Made by a program: the position numbers and the translations under genes
Source of the DNA: Neobacillus notoginsengisoli
GTDB taxonomy: Bacteria > Bacillota > Bacilli > Bacillales > Cytobacillaceae
Length of the DNA stretch: 64,000 nucleotides
Reading direction: 5' to 3'
Assembly (NCBI RefSeq): GCF_003515685.1
Contig: NZ_QWEG01000007.1
Location: 1 to 64,000, forward strand
The notes under the pieces: generated by a model
The model's input: the letters and a program-made list of their open reading frames with translations, nothing else
What the model was told of the DNA's origin: nothing
Database searches by the model: none
Shown: positions 1 through 8,495 of the stretch, piece after piece
How positions within the stretch are numbered: the first letter of the stretch is position 1
How the letters are laid out: every line of letters begins with the position of its first letter

Positions 1-124
1 TTACGTTGTCACAGGGCTTCAACCTTAGGATTTCTCCACCAGTTGCCTGTCAGCTAATGAGCGTCTTGGTACTTACTCAGATTGGACTTTCACCAATTAG
101 CAATTAACGGCTTGCCTGGGCACG
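1..124 (-). ncRNA. Possible group II intron, 5' end (runs off the left edge)
   Basis: Read on the minus strand, this begins GTGCCCAGGC about 11 nt downstream of the spoIIR terminator stem. It then contains GTGAAAGTCC and a GACAGGCAACTGG...GGTTGAAGCC stretch, which resembles the domain I sequence of bacterial group II introns. No open frame is apparent. Bacterial group IIC introns typically insert just behind rho-independent terminators, which fits this position. Only about 124 nt are visible, so class, catalytic domain V and the encoded reverse transcriptase cannot be checked. It could instead be another structured RNA or a decayed element. Confidence 0.5.
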
Positions 125-131
125 CAATAAT

Positions 132-155
132 AAAAAAGCCTGCAAGCAGGCTTTA
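132..155 (-). terminator. spoIIR rho-independent terminator
   Basis: The inverted repeat AAAGCCTGC / GCAGGCTTT (135-143 and 146-154) is followed on the minus strand by TTTTTTATTATT. The stem overlaps the spoIIR stop codon. Confidence 0.8.
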
Positions 156-1007
156 ATCTCTTAACTTCTCCCATAATTCAACTACAAAAAACTTCACTTT
201 TACGGGTTCTTCATCTTCTGGTGTATAAATTTTCTCAGCATAATGATTTTCCTGTTTTGGATCACTTGTGTCATTGGGCCCCAGAAGCTCATTCTTTTGG
301 GCTATCTCGTCTTGCTGCCTGCTATTGATAGTGGCTTTTTCAGAAGCCTTTTTGCCGTCATGAGCAGCTTCATTTTCAGGCGGATTGCTAGCTTCCTTTT
401 GACTGGTTTCCTTTACCGATTTGGAGTTTTTCTCTCCAGCATTCTCCTCTATTTCTTGACGGTTCCCTTCATTCTCCCCGTCTTCAAATCCTGGCGATCT
501 GACGGCTGTTCCGCTTGAGAAATCGAGGAAACAGAGTGGCGGAAACAAAACGCACCACCAGTTCGCTCCCTTTCCTTCACCGAGCGTAATTAGAATCGCT
601 TCATACTCGCCCGCTGGATAGAGATACTCCCCATAAAGCTTTGTCGGGAACTGCACTTTACCGAATTCAGCTTTTGCCTGCTGCGAAGAACCGTTTTCCT
701 GCAAAACTTTTCTGGCTTCCGCTTCTATTTCAGGCAAATGGCTTTGAATAACCATTCTCGCTTCATCCAGATTTGTCAGTTCAGAAACCCATTCGGTTAT
801 CCTTTCATTTACAGCGTCACGGACCATCCTCTTCAGTTCCTGATCTCCTTGCCGGTCACTATTAGCAAGGATTCTCAGCCGGATTGCCTCCCCCGGAATC
901 ACAATTTCCTCTTTGCCCGCCGCTTTTGTCTGAGGCGCATATAGATTCGCGATTGTCGCGATTGATAATACAACAAGGTACAGCCATACTAAAGTTTTGT
1001 TTTTCAT
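153..1007 (-). CDS. spoIIR: Stage II sporulation protein R
   Basis: SpoIIR is the forespore-made, secreted signal that activates SpoIIGA, which then processes pro-sigma-E in the mother cell. The chosen start (MKNKTLVW) gives 284 residues. Residues 4-22 are a hydrophobic signal/anchor segment. The conserved body includes FPTKLYGEYLYPAGEYEAI and NWWCVLFPPLCFLD, and the protein ends VKVKFFVVELWEKLRD. Between the body and the C-terminal strand lies a roughly 100-residue hydrophilic Glu/Lys/Asn/Gln-rich stretch, which makes this protein longer than the roughly 224 residues of B. subtilis SpoIIR. An upstream frame extends to 1211, but it runs through the promoter and repeat and has no ribosome site. 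The chosen start has GGTGGGGG just upstream and a good sigma-F-type promoter at 1034-1063. Confidence 0.93.
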   Translation of the reverse strand: MKNKTLVWLYLVVLSIATIANLYAPQTKAAGKEEIVIPGEAIRLRILANSDRQGDQELKRMVRDAVNERITEWVSELTNLDEARMVIQSHLPEIEAEARKVLQENGSSQQAKAEFGKVQFPTKLYGEYLYPAGEYEAILITLGEGKGANWWCVLFPPLCFLDFSSGTAVRSPGFEDGENEGNRQEIEENAGEKNSKSVKETSQKEASNPPENEAAHDGKKASEKATINSRQQDEIAQKNELLGPNDTSDPKQENHYAEKIYTPEDEEPVKVKFFVVELWEKLRD

Positions 1008-1033
1008 TTCCCCCACCATCCCTTCACTATCAA

Positions 1034-1063
1034 CAGTGTGGTCAGAATCGGAGAATCGTAAAC
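1034..1063 (-). promoter_or_regulatory. Sigma-F-type promoter of spoIIR
   Basis: Minus strand: -35 GTTTA (1059-1063), 15-bp spacer, -10 GACCACACTG (1034-1043). The family consensus is GYWTA-N15-GGNNANANTR; the only mismatch is the second G. spoIIR is sigma-F-dependent in B. subtilis. The rsfA promoter at 43438-43467 has the same form. Confidence 0.6.
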
Positions 1064-1150
1064 TAGCATATTGGCCTTTTTGCAAAAAAGGAGGGGGGTA
1101 TCGGGTGGGTCTGGCTTGAAATGAAGAAAGCGGTCTATACGCGAGGCGGC

Positions 1151-1505
1151 TTCGGACAGCCGTAGCGAGATTTGGTTGATGGCTGTCCAAACATGAAGCA
1201 CCTTGGGACAAGGCGTGAATTAATTATTCGTAAATTGTCCCAACTTTGTCCATCTCGGGACAGCTGACGGCTGTTTTGGTGAATTACTGTCCCAACATGA
1301 AGCACCTTGGGACAAGGCGTGGATTAATTACTGGTAAACTGTCCCAACTCTGCCCACCTTGGGACAGCTGAGGTCCGCGTGGGTGAATCACTGTCCCAAC
1401 ATAAAGCAACTTGGGACAAGGCATGGATTAAATCGTCATACACTGTCCCAACTTTGCCCATCTCGGGACAGCTGAGGCCTGTTTTGGTGAATCACTGTCC
1501 TAACA
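1151..1505. repeat. 52-bp periodic dyad array I (7 units, mixed core)
   Basis: Half-sites begin at 1151 (TTCGGACAG), 1203, 1255, 1307, 1359, 1411 and 1463 (TTGGGACA or TCGGGACAG), exactly 52 bp apart. Inverted partners of the TGTCCCAA type lie 32 bp downstream of each, for example at 1235. Odd and even units differ, so the sequence repeat is 104 bp. The array fills the gap between the GNAT gene and spoIIR. No gene is visible in it. Confidence 0.9.
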
Positions 1506-1516
1506 TGAAGCAGCCA

Positions 1517-2014
1517 TCAAATTAATTTATACATATAATACTCATCAATGTAGCAACCATCAATTTTCAATGAATGGTGCTTCGTTCCTTCTATCATGAA
1601 GCCCATTTTTTCGTAGAGGGCTATGCCGGCCTTATTATGCGTTATGACTGTCAGTTCTAATCGGTGGATTCCTGCCCGCGGCGCCCATTCTTCGAGTGCT
1701 TCAAACAGCAGCGTCCCGACCCCCGTTCCCCGGTGGGCCTCGGCGATACCGACAACGAGATATGCACAGTGCCGTTTTCTAGGAGCGCCGCCTCCTATAG
1801 CAATGAGGTAGCCAATCAGCTCATTTTCTTTTTCCGCAACAAAGAGGACAGAACATTCATCTTGGGCAAACCGGCTGATCATCTGTTCACCCTGTTCGGG
1901 AGTCAGTTCCCTTTCACCGGCGCCAAACATCATAGAATCAGATGTCGCTTCCACATGCTTGATTAGTTCTGCGAGCCGGGCACCGTCGCCCCGGACTGCT
2001 TTCCGAACCTTCGT
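1517..2014 (-). CDS. GNAT-family N-acetyltransferase with apparent ACG start
   Basis: This is a probable acetyl-CoA-dependent acyltransferase of unknown substrate. The core shows the GNAT fold: a strand ending AYLVVGIAEAHRGTGVGTLL (pantetheine-binding R/Q-x-x-G-x-G/A loop as HRGTGVG), then HRLELTVITHNKAGIALYEKMGFMIEG. Homology-like N-terminal sequence (KVRKAVRGDGARLAELIKH) extends upstream of the first standard start (GTG at 1954) with no ATG, GTG or TTG in frame. An AAGAAGGGGGA ribosome site overlaps the prmC stop, and the codon 8 nt after it is ACG (2012-2014). I therefore place the start there; initiation at GTG 1954 would remove about 20 residues of the first strand and helix. It sits last in the prfA-prmC operon. 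Confidence 0.75.
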   Translation of the reverse strand, partial: TKVRKAVRGDGARLAELIKHVEATSDSMMFGAGERELTPEQGEQMISRFAQDECSVLFVAEKENELIGYLIAIGGGAPRKRHCAYLVVGIAEAHRGTGVGTLLFEALEEWAPRAGIHRLELTVITHNKAGIALYEKMGFMIEGTKHHSLKIDGCYIDEYYMYKLI

Positions 2015-2030
2015 GGCCGCTTCCCCCTTC

Positions 2031-2900
2031 TTACTTACCGCTTGTAAGTTCTACAAATACCATTCGGTCTTTCCCATTTATATCATTTACGACTTCAACT
2101 TCGGCAGTAGGGAAGGTTTTTTTGCAAAAAGAAGCAATGGCCTCCCCTTGCCCAGCCCCTATTTCAAACCCAACCAATGCCCGCTCGTTCAAGACTGCCG
2201 GCAGCTCAGCCATAAAACGTTTATAAAAATCAAGGCCATCACTTCCCGCAAAAAGGGCCCTATGCGGCTCATGCTCGGTTACTACATCTGACATCGACGT
2301 AATGTCATCATCTGGAATGTACGGTGGGTTCGAAAGGATGATATCAAACTTAGAACGAGACGCAAGGAACGGCTGGAGAAGGTCGCCATGGACAAACTCA
2401 ACGTCGGCTCCCAGTCGGCTGGCATTTTCCCTCGCCACCTTCAAGGACTCCTCCGCTATGTCCGTAGCGGTTACGTTTAGCTTCGGCTCCTCTAACTTCA
2501 TTGATATCGCAATCGCTCCGCTTCCGGTACCGATATCGGCCAACCCAAGTCCATCCGCTTCTCCAAACAACTTCCTAATCCGCTTGAGCGCACCCTCCAC
2601 TAACTCCTCGGTCTCCGGACGGGGGATGAGCACCTCTTCATTGACCAAAAAAGGCCTTCCATAAAACTCTTCGTGCCCGATAATATATTGAACCGGCTTC
2701 CCTTCTGCATGCTGGCGGACCATCTCTTCAAACCGCTCCCAAATACCGGAAGGAAGGTCCTCGCGCATTTCAGTAAACAAACGGGTACGGTCCCAGCCTG
2801 CACTGTGCCTAAGCAAAACTTCACCTGCAAATTCTTCCCGGCCGGCTTCCTTTAAAAAAGAAGAAGCCCAGTTGAGGGCTTCAAACACTTTTTTACTCAT
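2031..2900 (-). CDS. prmC: Peptide chain release factor N5-glutamine methyltransferase
   Basis: PrmC methylates the glutamine of the GGQ motif in RF1 and RF2 using S-adenosylmethionine. The 289-residue protein has an N-terminal helical domain, then a class I methyltransferase domain with [13 protein letters not shown] (SAM loop) and the hallmark NPPYIPDDD that holds the glutamine side chain. The start at 2900 overlaps the prfA stop by 8 bp, so the two are translationally coupled; the upstream alternative at 2909 would lengthen the overlap. Its position directly after prfA is the standard Bacillus arrangement. Confidence 0.96.
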   Translation of the reverse strand: MSKKVFEALNWASSFLKEAGREEFAGEVLLRHSAGWDRTRLFTEMREDLPSGIWERFEEMVRQHAEGKPVQYIIGHEEFYGRPFLVNEEVLIPRPETEELVEGALKRIRKLFGEADGLGLADIGTGSGAIAISMKLEEPKLNVTATDIAEESLKVARENASRLGADVEFVHGDLLQPFLASRSKFDIILSNPPYIPDDDITSMSDVVTEHEPHRALFAGSDGLDFYKRFMAELPAVLNERALVGFEIGAGQGEAIASFCKKTFPTAEVEVVNDINGKDRMVFVELTSGK

Positions 2901-3966
2901 CGGAAGCACGTTCCAGCTTTGCGGACTGGTCTTCCATAATTAATGCATTAATGACCTCATCAAGCTTTCCTTCAAGAATTTGGTCAAGCTTCTGAATGGT
3001 CAAGCCGATGCGGTGGTCAGTGACTCGGTTTTGCGGGAAGTTGTAGGTGCGGATCCGCTCAGAACGGTCTCCCGTCCCTACAGCTGATTTTCTAACCTCG
3101 GCATATTCAGCCTGCGCTTCCCGCTGGAACTTATCATAAACACGGGCGCGAAGGATTTTCATCGCCTTATCCCTGTTCTTATGCTGGGACTTTTCATCCT
3201 GCATGGACACCACAATCCCAGTCGGGATATGTGTCAGGCGGACCGCTGACATTGTCGTATTGACGGACTGGCCACCGGCGCCGCTCGATGCAAACGTATC
3301 GAAACGGATATCTTTATCATGGATTTCAACTTCAACATCTTCCGCTTCCGGCAGGCATGCGACTGTCGCGGTGGATGTATGAATCCTTCCGCCTGATTCC
3401 GTTTCCGGGACACGCTGGACACGATGGGCGCCGTTTTCGTACTTAAGCTTTGAGTAAGCGCCTGTTCCGTTGATCATAAAGATGATTTCTTTAAATCCGC
3501 CAAGTCCGGTTGAATGCGCGTCCATCATTTCCGTCTTCCAGCCCTGTGATTCCGCATACCGGCTGTACATCCGGTAAAGATCGCCCGCAAACAGCGCGGC
3601 CTCGTCACCGCCCGCAGCTCCGCGGATTTCAATAATGACGTTCTTATCATCATTCGGATCCTTCGGAACGAGGAGAATCTTCAGTCTTTCTTCAAGCTCT
3701 TCCATTTTGTCGGAAAGCTCGCTCACTTCCTCTTTCACCATCTCGCGCATTTCAGCATCAAGCTTATCATCGAGCATTGCTTTTGCATCGTGCAGTTGTT
3801 CTTTCACTTCTTTATATTCGCGGTAAACCTGGACAGTTTCCTGTATATCCGATTGTTCTTTCGAGTAGTCACGCAACTTTTTCGTATCACTTATAACGGC
3901 TGGATCGCTTAAAAGTTCATTTAGCTTTTCATAGCGGTCCTCGACAGCCTGGAGACGATCAAACAC
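2893..3966 (-). CDS. prfA: Peptide chain release factor 1
   Basis: RF1 reads UAA and UAG and releases the finished peptide. The protein is 357 residues from a GTG start. It carries GGQ at about residues 231-233 in [12 protein letters not shown] and the codon-reading PxT motif as PET at about 187-189. The GTG at 3966 is preferred over the ATG two codons upstream because GAGGTGA then sits 7 nt away instead of touching the ATG, and the N-terminus [16 protein letters not shown] matches the family. It is first in an operon with prmC. Confidence 0.96.
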   Translation of the reverse strand: MFDRLQAVEDRYEKLNELLSDPAVISDTKKLRDYSKEQSDIQETVQVYREYKEVKEQLHDAKAMLDDKLDAEMREMVKEEVSELSDKMEELEERLKILLVPKDPNDDKNVIIEIRGAAGGDEAALFAGDLYRMYSRYAESQGWKTEMMDAHSTGLGGFKEIIFMINGTGAYSKLKYENGAHRVQRVPETESGGRIHTSTATVACLPEAEDVEVEIHDKDIRFDTFASSGAGGQSVNTTMSAVRLTHIPTGIVVSMQDEKSQHKNRDKAMKILRARVYDKFQREAQAEYAEVRKSAVGTGDRSERIRTYNFPQNRVTDHRIGLTIQKLDQILEGKLDEVINALIMEDQSAKLERASDE

Positions 3967-4071
3967 TAGCATTCACCTCAGTTTTTAGTCCATATCTTTT
4001 TTATTATAATACAGCCGGAAATCTCAGTCAAAGAGACGTTTGGGATACAAAATATGCGCTTAAATTTAGCT

Positions 4072-4381
4072 GTTGATTTCCGCTTCGCAAAGGAAAGCTT
4101 CTGAGATTAAGCATCGCAGGGACAGGCGGGTTTTGCCTGTCACGAGGCACACGCTTTCCGCGGGGCGTCAGTGGAGCCTCCTCGGGGCTAAAAGCGCCTG
4201 TCAGTCTAGCTACAGTGCCTAGGGGCTCGGGGTCTTAAGCCAATCCGTCAAGAAGGCAAACTGCGCCTTCTGGCCGGCTTGTCTTAAGCCTGTCGCCCCT
4301 GACCAAGGCGCTTCCGCTTTTCATGGGTCTCCACATTGCCGCTACATCCCACCGGAGTCGGGGCCCTCCACTTCAATCAAC
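4072..4381. repeat. MITE-like repeat A1, interrupted by repeat B1
   Basis: The element runs from GTTGATTT to AATCAAC, an inverted pair shared with the other A copies. Its left half matches the 16.4-kb and 43.2-kb copies, while its right half (CTTTCCGCGGGGCGTCA onward) matches the 5.6-kb and 60.5-kb copies. The right half is split at GCGCCTGT by about 123 bp (4202-4324) that match the separate 60.7-kb repeat, after which GGGTCTCCAC resumes. It fills the prfA-tdk gap and no gene is visible in it. Confidence 0.8.
4202..4324. repeat. Repeat B1 (CTAGCT-type), nested in A1
   Basis: It begins CAGTCTAGCTACAGTGCC and ends GCTTCCGCTTTTCAT. The interior matches the repeat at 60742-60862 (GGGGCTCGGGGTCTTAAGCC, CGCCTTCTGGCCGGC, CTGTCGCCCCTG). 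It lies wholly inside repeat A1, so it probably inserted after A1 did. Confidence 0.75.
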
Positions 4382-4396
4382 GTAGTATAAATATTA

Positions 4397-4439
4397 AAAA
4401 AAGAGGCCTGTCCATTCACAAAATTGGATAGCCTCTTTT
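4397..4439 (-). terminator. tdk terminator
   Basis: The minus strand reads AAAAGAGGC...TGGA-TCCA...GCCTC followed by TTTTTTT, a two-part stem just past the tdk stop. Confidence 0.75.
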
Positions 4440-4442
4440 CTC

Positions 4443-5063
4443 TTATAATGCTTTTATATTTGTTATAGCTTTATTGGATTCTTTAACCGCTCTAGGCACC
4501 TCATGATGGTGTCTGCAGCGCGGTTCATATGCTTCAGACGCGCCAACCAGTATGATGGGATCATCATAGGAAGCCGGACGGCCATCAATCAGGCGCTGGG
4601 TTCTGCTAGCCGGTGATCCACATACGGCGCAGACAGCCTGGAGCTTTGTCACAAGCTCGGCAATCGCCATGAGCTCCGGCATTTTGGCAAAAGGCTCGCC
4701 CCTGAAATCCTGGTCAAGGCCAGCAGCGATCACCCGGTAGCCGCTGTTGGCAAGATGCTGGATGACATTGACGATTTCATTGTCAAAAAATTGAACTTCA
4801 TCAATGGCGATCACATCTATTTCTACATCAATATGGTCGAAGATGGCTGTCGAATGGGAAACTGGCATGGCAACAAAAGATGATCCGTCGTGGGAAACAA
4901 CAGACTCTTCACTATAGCGATTATCGATTTTCGGCTTAAAAACAGCAATCTTTTGTTTAGCGAACTGCGCCCTGCGCACACGGCGGATCAATTCCTCGGA
5001 CTTCCCCGAAAACATACTGCCGCAAATGACCTCAACCCATCCGCTTTGCTTCATTACATACAT
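4443..5063 (-). CDS. tdk: Thymidine kinase
   Basis: Type II thymidine kinase phosphorylates thymidine to dTMP in the salvage pathway. The 206-residue protein has a P-loop [14 protein letters not shown] near residue 16, the Walker-B-like [12 protein letters not shown], the lasso region ending [17 protein letters not shown], and zinc ligands [13 protein letters not shown] plus a late Cys/His pair (PRCRHHHEV). A GGAGAGG ribosome site sits 7 nt before the ATG. It is followed by its own terminator. Confidence 0.96.
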   Translation of the reverse strand: MYVMKQSGWVEVICGSMFSGKSEELIRRVRRAQFAKQKIAVFKPKIDNRYSEESVVSHDGSSFVAMPVSHSTAIFDHIDVEIDVIAIDEVQFFDNEIVNVIQHLANSGYRVIAAGLDQDFRGEPFAKMPELMAIAELVTKLQAVCAVCGSPASRTQRLIDGRPASYDDPIILVGASEAYEPRCRHHHEVPRAVKESNKAITNIKAL

Positions 5064-5228
5064 TCTGCTGCCTCTCCTTCCACTCTACCCTGATCATTAT
5101 TATGTATTGATAAAATCGTTTTTAAGCATTCTTTGGCAAAATCGGGCCGCTCTTACTGTAGCTTTACCCTATTCATTATTCGAAAATTCCCAGATGACAT
5201 GATTCGAGGAAATTCACGTATTGGAAAG

Positions 5229-5270
5229 TAAAAAAACAGGCAAGCGATGTTGATTCTTGCCTGTTTTTGA
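5229..5270 (-). terminator. rpmE terminator
   Basis: A stem of AAAAACAGGCAAG paired with CTTGCCTGTTTTT, loop of about 11 nt, with T runs on both sides. It lies just after the rpmE stop. Confidence 0.85.
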
Positions 5271-5280
5271 ACAGTTGTAA

Positions 5281-5493
5281 TTATTGTTGTTGCTGCTTAA
5301 TGCCGTATTTCTTATTGAAACGGTCAACACGGCCGCCAGCTTCAGCAAATTTTTGACGTCCTGTATAGAATGGATGGCACTCGGAGCAAGTTTCAACGCG
5401 GATTTCGTTTTTTACTGATCCGGTTTCAAATGTATTGCCGCAAGCACAAGTCACCTTTACTAGCTTGTAATTAGGATGGATTCCTGCTTTCAT
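5281..5493 (-). CDS. rpmE: 50S ribosomal protein L31 (zinc-binding form)
   Basis: The 70-residue protein starts [10 protein letters not shown]. It keeps the cysteine ligands CACGN and [10 protein letters not shown], so it is the zinc-containing type, not the zinc-free paralogue made under zinc starvation. GGAGATGACAAGA precedes the ATG at 5493. Longer in-frame extensions to 5727 run into repeat A2 and are not credible. It lies between rho and tdk, as in B. subtilis. Confidence 0.96.
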   Translation of the reverse strand: MKAGIHPNYKLVKVTCACGNTFETGSVKNEIRVETCSECHPFYTGRQKFAEAGGRVDRFNKKYGIKQQQQ

Positions 5494-5645
5494 TCTTGTC
5501 ATCTCCTTCCGCCCTGAGTCATTTCGAAACAGAGTTATCACATGGGTCCATATAGGCCCTCGGTAAAAAAACACTGTTATCATTATAACAAGCGCATTGT
5601 CGTTTTGCAAGATGGGATTTTTGACCTTTTTCAAAAAAACTTGAT

Positions 5646-5774
5646 GTTGATTTCCACTCCGGGCACGCGCTTTCCGCGGGGCGTCAGTGGAGCCTCCTCG
5701 GCGCTTAAGCGCCTGTGGGGTCTCCACCTTGCCGCTTCATCCCGTCGGAGTCGGTGCCCTCCGTTCCAATCAAC
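5646..5774. repeat. MITE-like repeat A2
   Basis: 129 bp from GTTGATTTCC to AATCAAC with the CTTTCCGCGGGGCGTCAGTG core and the uninterrupted GCGCCTGTGGGGTCTCCAC junction. It lies between rho and rpmE and serves as the empty-site comparison for A1. Confidence 0.8.
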
Positions 5775-5817
5775 GCGATAAAATATCAACTCTAGCTTTA
5801 ACCCCTATAAGTTGGTC

Positions 5818-7098
5818 CTACTGCTGTTGCCTGCGGGTGCCGCTCCCTTTCATTTCCTCGCTTACTTGGGCGAAAAATTCCTCGTTGGATTTTGTTTGCT
5901 TCAGTTTTTTGAGGAATCGTTCGGCGAAATCCGGGCTGTCGGTCATTGATTTCCGGATTGCCCATAGTGTATCAAGCTGTTCTTTTGGCAAAAGTAGCTC
6001 TTCCTTCCGCGTGCCAGAACGGCGGATGTCGAGGGCAGGGAATATTCTTCTTTCGGCAAGTGAGCGGTCCAAATGGAGCTCCATATTACCTGTTCCCTTA
6101 AACTCTTCATAAATAACATCATCCATGCGTGAGCCAGTGTCGATGAGCGCAGTCGCAAGGATCGTCAGGCTGCCGCCTTCTTCAATGTTCCTGGCCGCGC
6201 CAAAGAAACGCTTTGGCCGATGGAACGCTGCCGGGTCAATCCCTCCGGAAAGCGTCCGGCCGCTTGGCGGAATGACCAGGTTGTAGGCTCTTGCCAGCCT
6301 GGTGATGCTGTCCATCAGGATAATGACATCTTTCTTGTGTTCGACAAGGCGCATAGCCCGTTCCAGGACGAGTTCAGCAACCTTGATATGGTTTTCAGGC
6401 ACTTCGTCAAACGTTGAGCTGACAACATCGCCTGCAACTGAGCGCTCGATGTCGGTCACTTCCTCGGGACGCTCATCAATCAAGAGGACAATCAGCTCCG
6501 CCTCCGGATGGTTGGCTGTAATGCTGTTTGCGATTTCCTTCAAAAGCATCGTTTTCCCGGCCTTAGGCGGTGCAACAATCAATCCACGCTGTCCGAAACC
6601 AACCGGTGCAATGACATCCATAATCCTTGTGGATAGATGCTTCGGCGTAGTCTCCAGTTTAATTTGCCTGTCTGGATAAAGGGCGGTTAGAGCCGGAAAG
6701 TGAACGCGTTCCTTTGCCGATTCAGGGTTCTCGCCATTGACTGCCTCTACATGCAACAGGCCATAGTAACGCTCACTTTCCTTTGGAGGCCTGACTTTCC
6801 CGGAAACCTTATCACCATTCCGTAAATCAAAACGGCGAATTTGGGAAGCGGAAATATAAATATCCTCCGAGCTCGGCGAATAGTTAATCGGACGGAGGAA
6901 ACCAAAACCTTCTGATTGAATGATTTCTAGGACGCCTTCCATAAAGAAGAAGCCCTGCTGCTCCGCACGCGCCTTCAAAATGGAAAAAATAAGTTCTTTC
7001 TTTGTCAGTTTGCTGTAATACGATACTTTATACTCACGGGCAAGCTCATAGAGCTCTTTTAACTTCATGTTTTCGAGACTGGTAATTGTTAATTCCAT
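5818..7098 (-). CDS. rho: Transcription termination factor Rho
   Basis: Rho is a hexameric RNA-dependent ATPase that terminates untranslated transcripts. The protein is about 426 residues. It has an N-terminal Rho-N helical domain ([18 protein letters not shown]), a cold-shock-like RNA-binding domain ([20 protein letters not shown]), the Walker A loop [11 protein letters not shown], Walker [17 protein letters not shown], and a C-terminal arginine region. The start at 7098 fits the family; a GTG at 7110 is a weaker alternative and no strong ribosome site is visible for either. Confidence 0.95.
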   Translation of the reverse strand: MELTITSLENMKLKELYELAREYKVSYYSKLTKKELIFSILKARAEQQGFFFMEGVLEIIQSEGFGFLRPINYSPSSEDIYISASQIRRFDLRNGDKVSGKVRPPKESERYYGLLHVEAVNGENPESAKERVHFPALTALYPDRQIKLETTPKHLSTRIMDVIAPVGFGQRGLIVAPPKAGKTMLLKEIANSITANHPEAELIVLLIDERPEEVTDIERSVAGDVVSSTFDEVPENHIKVAELVLERAMRLVEHKKDVIILMDSITRLARAYNLVIPPSGRTLSGGIDPAAFHRPKRFFGAARNIEEGGSLTILATALIDTGSRMDDVIYEEFKGTGNMELHLDRSLAERRIFPALDIRRSGTRKEELLLPKEQLDTLWAIRKSMTDSPDFAERFLKKLKQTKSNEEFFAQVSEEMKGSGTRRQQQ

Positions 7099-7417
7099 GT
7101 AGGACACCACACTTTATTATTTTGTTTCTTCTCTTTGCCGCACCCTGAAGGATGCTCTGATTCCTTTTATATGAAAACGGACTGAAAGCCTAGGGGTTCC
7201 TATCCAATTTTGCAAAAGTTAAAAAAGGCCTTGTTTCAAGCAGAGAGGGATATTTTTTGTTTTGAAGGATTCTGGAAGTTTAATTGGAAGATTAGCAGAT
7301 GCTTACAAAGCAATTTCTATTTTACCCGTTCTCACGGAAAATAACCATAGTTTTATGAAATAGGGTGCTTTTCCCGCATAAGCGGAGCCCGGACCGGATG
7401 GGGCCAGGCTGAGTTTT
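7099..7417. other. Intergenic gap between rho and glpX
   Basis: About 320 bp, AT-rich, without a supported gene or repeat. It should hold the rho promoter and leader. I saw no clear hairpin with a T run for glpX and no convincing promoter hexamers. Confidence 0.5.
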
Positions 7418-8380
7418 TTAGCCGATGACTAGGTTTGGTTTTTTATGCAGGCTGTGGCGCCCTTCTACGAAGCGGACAGTGCCTGATTTCGCGCGCATGA
7501 CGATGGAGTGCGTCGAGCCGTAGGAACCTTTGAACTGAACGCCTTTTAGAAGTTCCCCATCTGTCACACCTGTAGCCGCGAAAATGGCGTCTTCCCCGCA
7601 GACTAGGTCTTCCATCCGGAGTACCTTATTGAGATCGAGACCCATTTTTTTGCATCGTTCCACCTCTGCATCGTTTTGCGGGACGAGCTTGCCGATAATT
7701 TCCCCGCCGAGGCACTTCAGGGCAACGGCTGCAAGGACACCTTCTGGCGCTCCTCCAGACCCGAACAGGATATCCACTCCTGTAGTGTCGAAAGCAGTAT
7801 TGATTGCTCCCGCAACATCCCCGTCGTTAATGAGCTTAATCCTTGCCCCTGCCTCGCGAAGCTGGGCAATGATGTGGGCATGGCGCTCCCGGTTGAGAAC
7901 CGTTGCCACCACATCCTCAATATCTTTATTTTTCGCCCGGGCAACCGCTTTCAAATTATCGAGAACAGATGCGTTAATATCAATTTCCCCAACTGCTTCG
8001 GGGCCTACTGCAATTTTATCCATATACATGTCTGGGGCATGGAGTAAATTGCCATGATCAGCTACTGCAAGGACAGCAAGCGCATTCCAGCCTCCGGAAG
8101 CGACGATATTCGTTCCTTCGAGCGGATCGACAGCGACATCCACCCTTGGTCCGTATCCCGTGCCAAGTTTTTCACCGATATAGAGCATTGGCGCTTCGTC
8201 CATTTCCCCTTCGCCAATAACGACTGTGCCCTTCATTGGGACTGTGTCAAATACATTCCGCATCGCGGAAGTTGCGGCATCATCCGCTTCTTCTTTTTTT
8301 CCGCGGCCCATCCAGCGGGCCGAAGCGAGTGCAGCTGCCTCTGTTACCCGGACGAGTTCCATCGTTAAGCTTCTTTCCAT
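7418..8380 (-). CDS. glpX: Class II fructose-1,6-bisphosphatase
   Basis: GlpX hydrolyses fructose-1,6-bisphosphate to fructose-6-phosphate in gluconeogenesis and needs Mn2+ or Mg2+. The 320-residue protein shows the metal and phosphate site [11 protein letters not shown], the upstream [16 protein letters not shown], and [13 protein letters not shown]. The start [10 protein letters not shown] at 8380 has GGGGGA about 8 nt upstream; a codon five positions earlier is poorer. It sits in the conserved fba-fsa-murA-glpX-rho order. Confidence 0.95.
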   Translation of the reverse strand: MERSLTMELVRVTEAAALASARWMGRGKKEEADDAATSAMRNVFDTVPMKGTVVIGEGEMDEAPMLYIGEKLGTGYGPRVDVAVDPLEGTNIVASGGWNALAVLAVADHGNLLHAPDMYMDKIAVGPEAVGEIDINASVLDNLKAVARAKNKDIEDVVATVLNRERHAHIIAQLREAGARIKLINDGDVAGAINTAFDTTGVDILFGSGGAPEGVLAAVALKCLGGEIIGKLVPQNDAEVERCKKMGLDLNKVLRMEDLVCGEDAIFAATGVTDGELLKGVQFKGSYGSTHSIVMRAKSGTVRFVEGRHSLHKKPNLVIG

Positions 8381-8495
8381 CGGTTTTTCCCCCATTATTG
8401 GTCTATTACTTCCAATCTTTCAATTTCGGGCAGCTAGTCTATCAGGCAATTTCAAAAGACGCTTCCCGACGTGGCAAGCGCCTTCCGTTTTCGGC

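Noticed and set aside
153-1211. Long spoIIR starting at 1211
   Set aside because: The extra 68 codons run through the sigma-F promoter and the first repeat unit and do not resemble a signal peptide.
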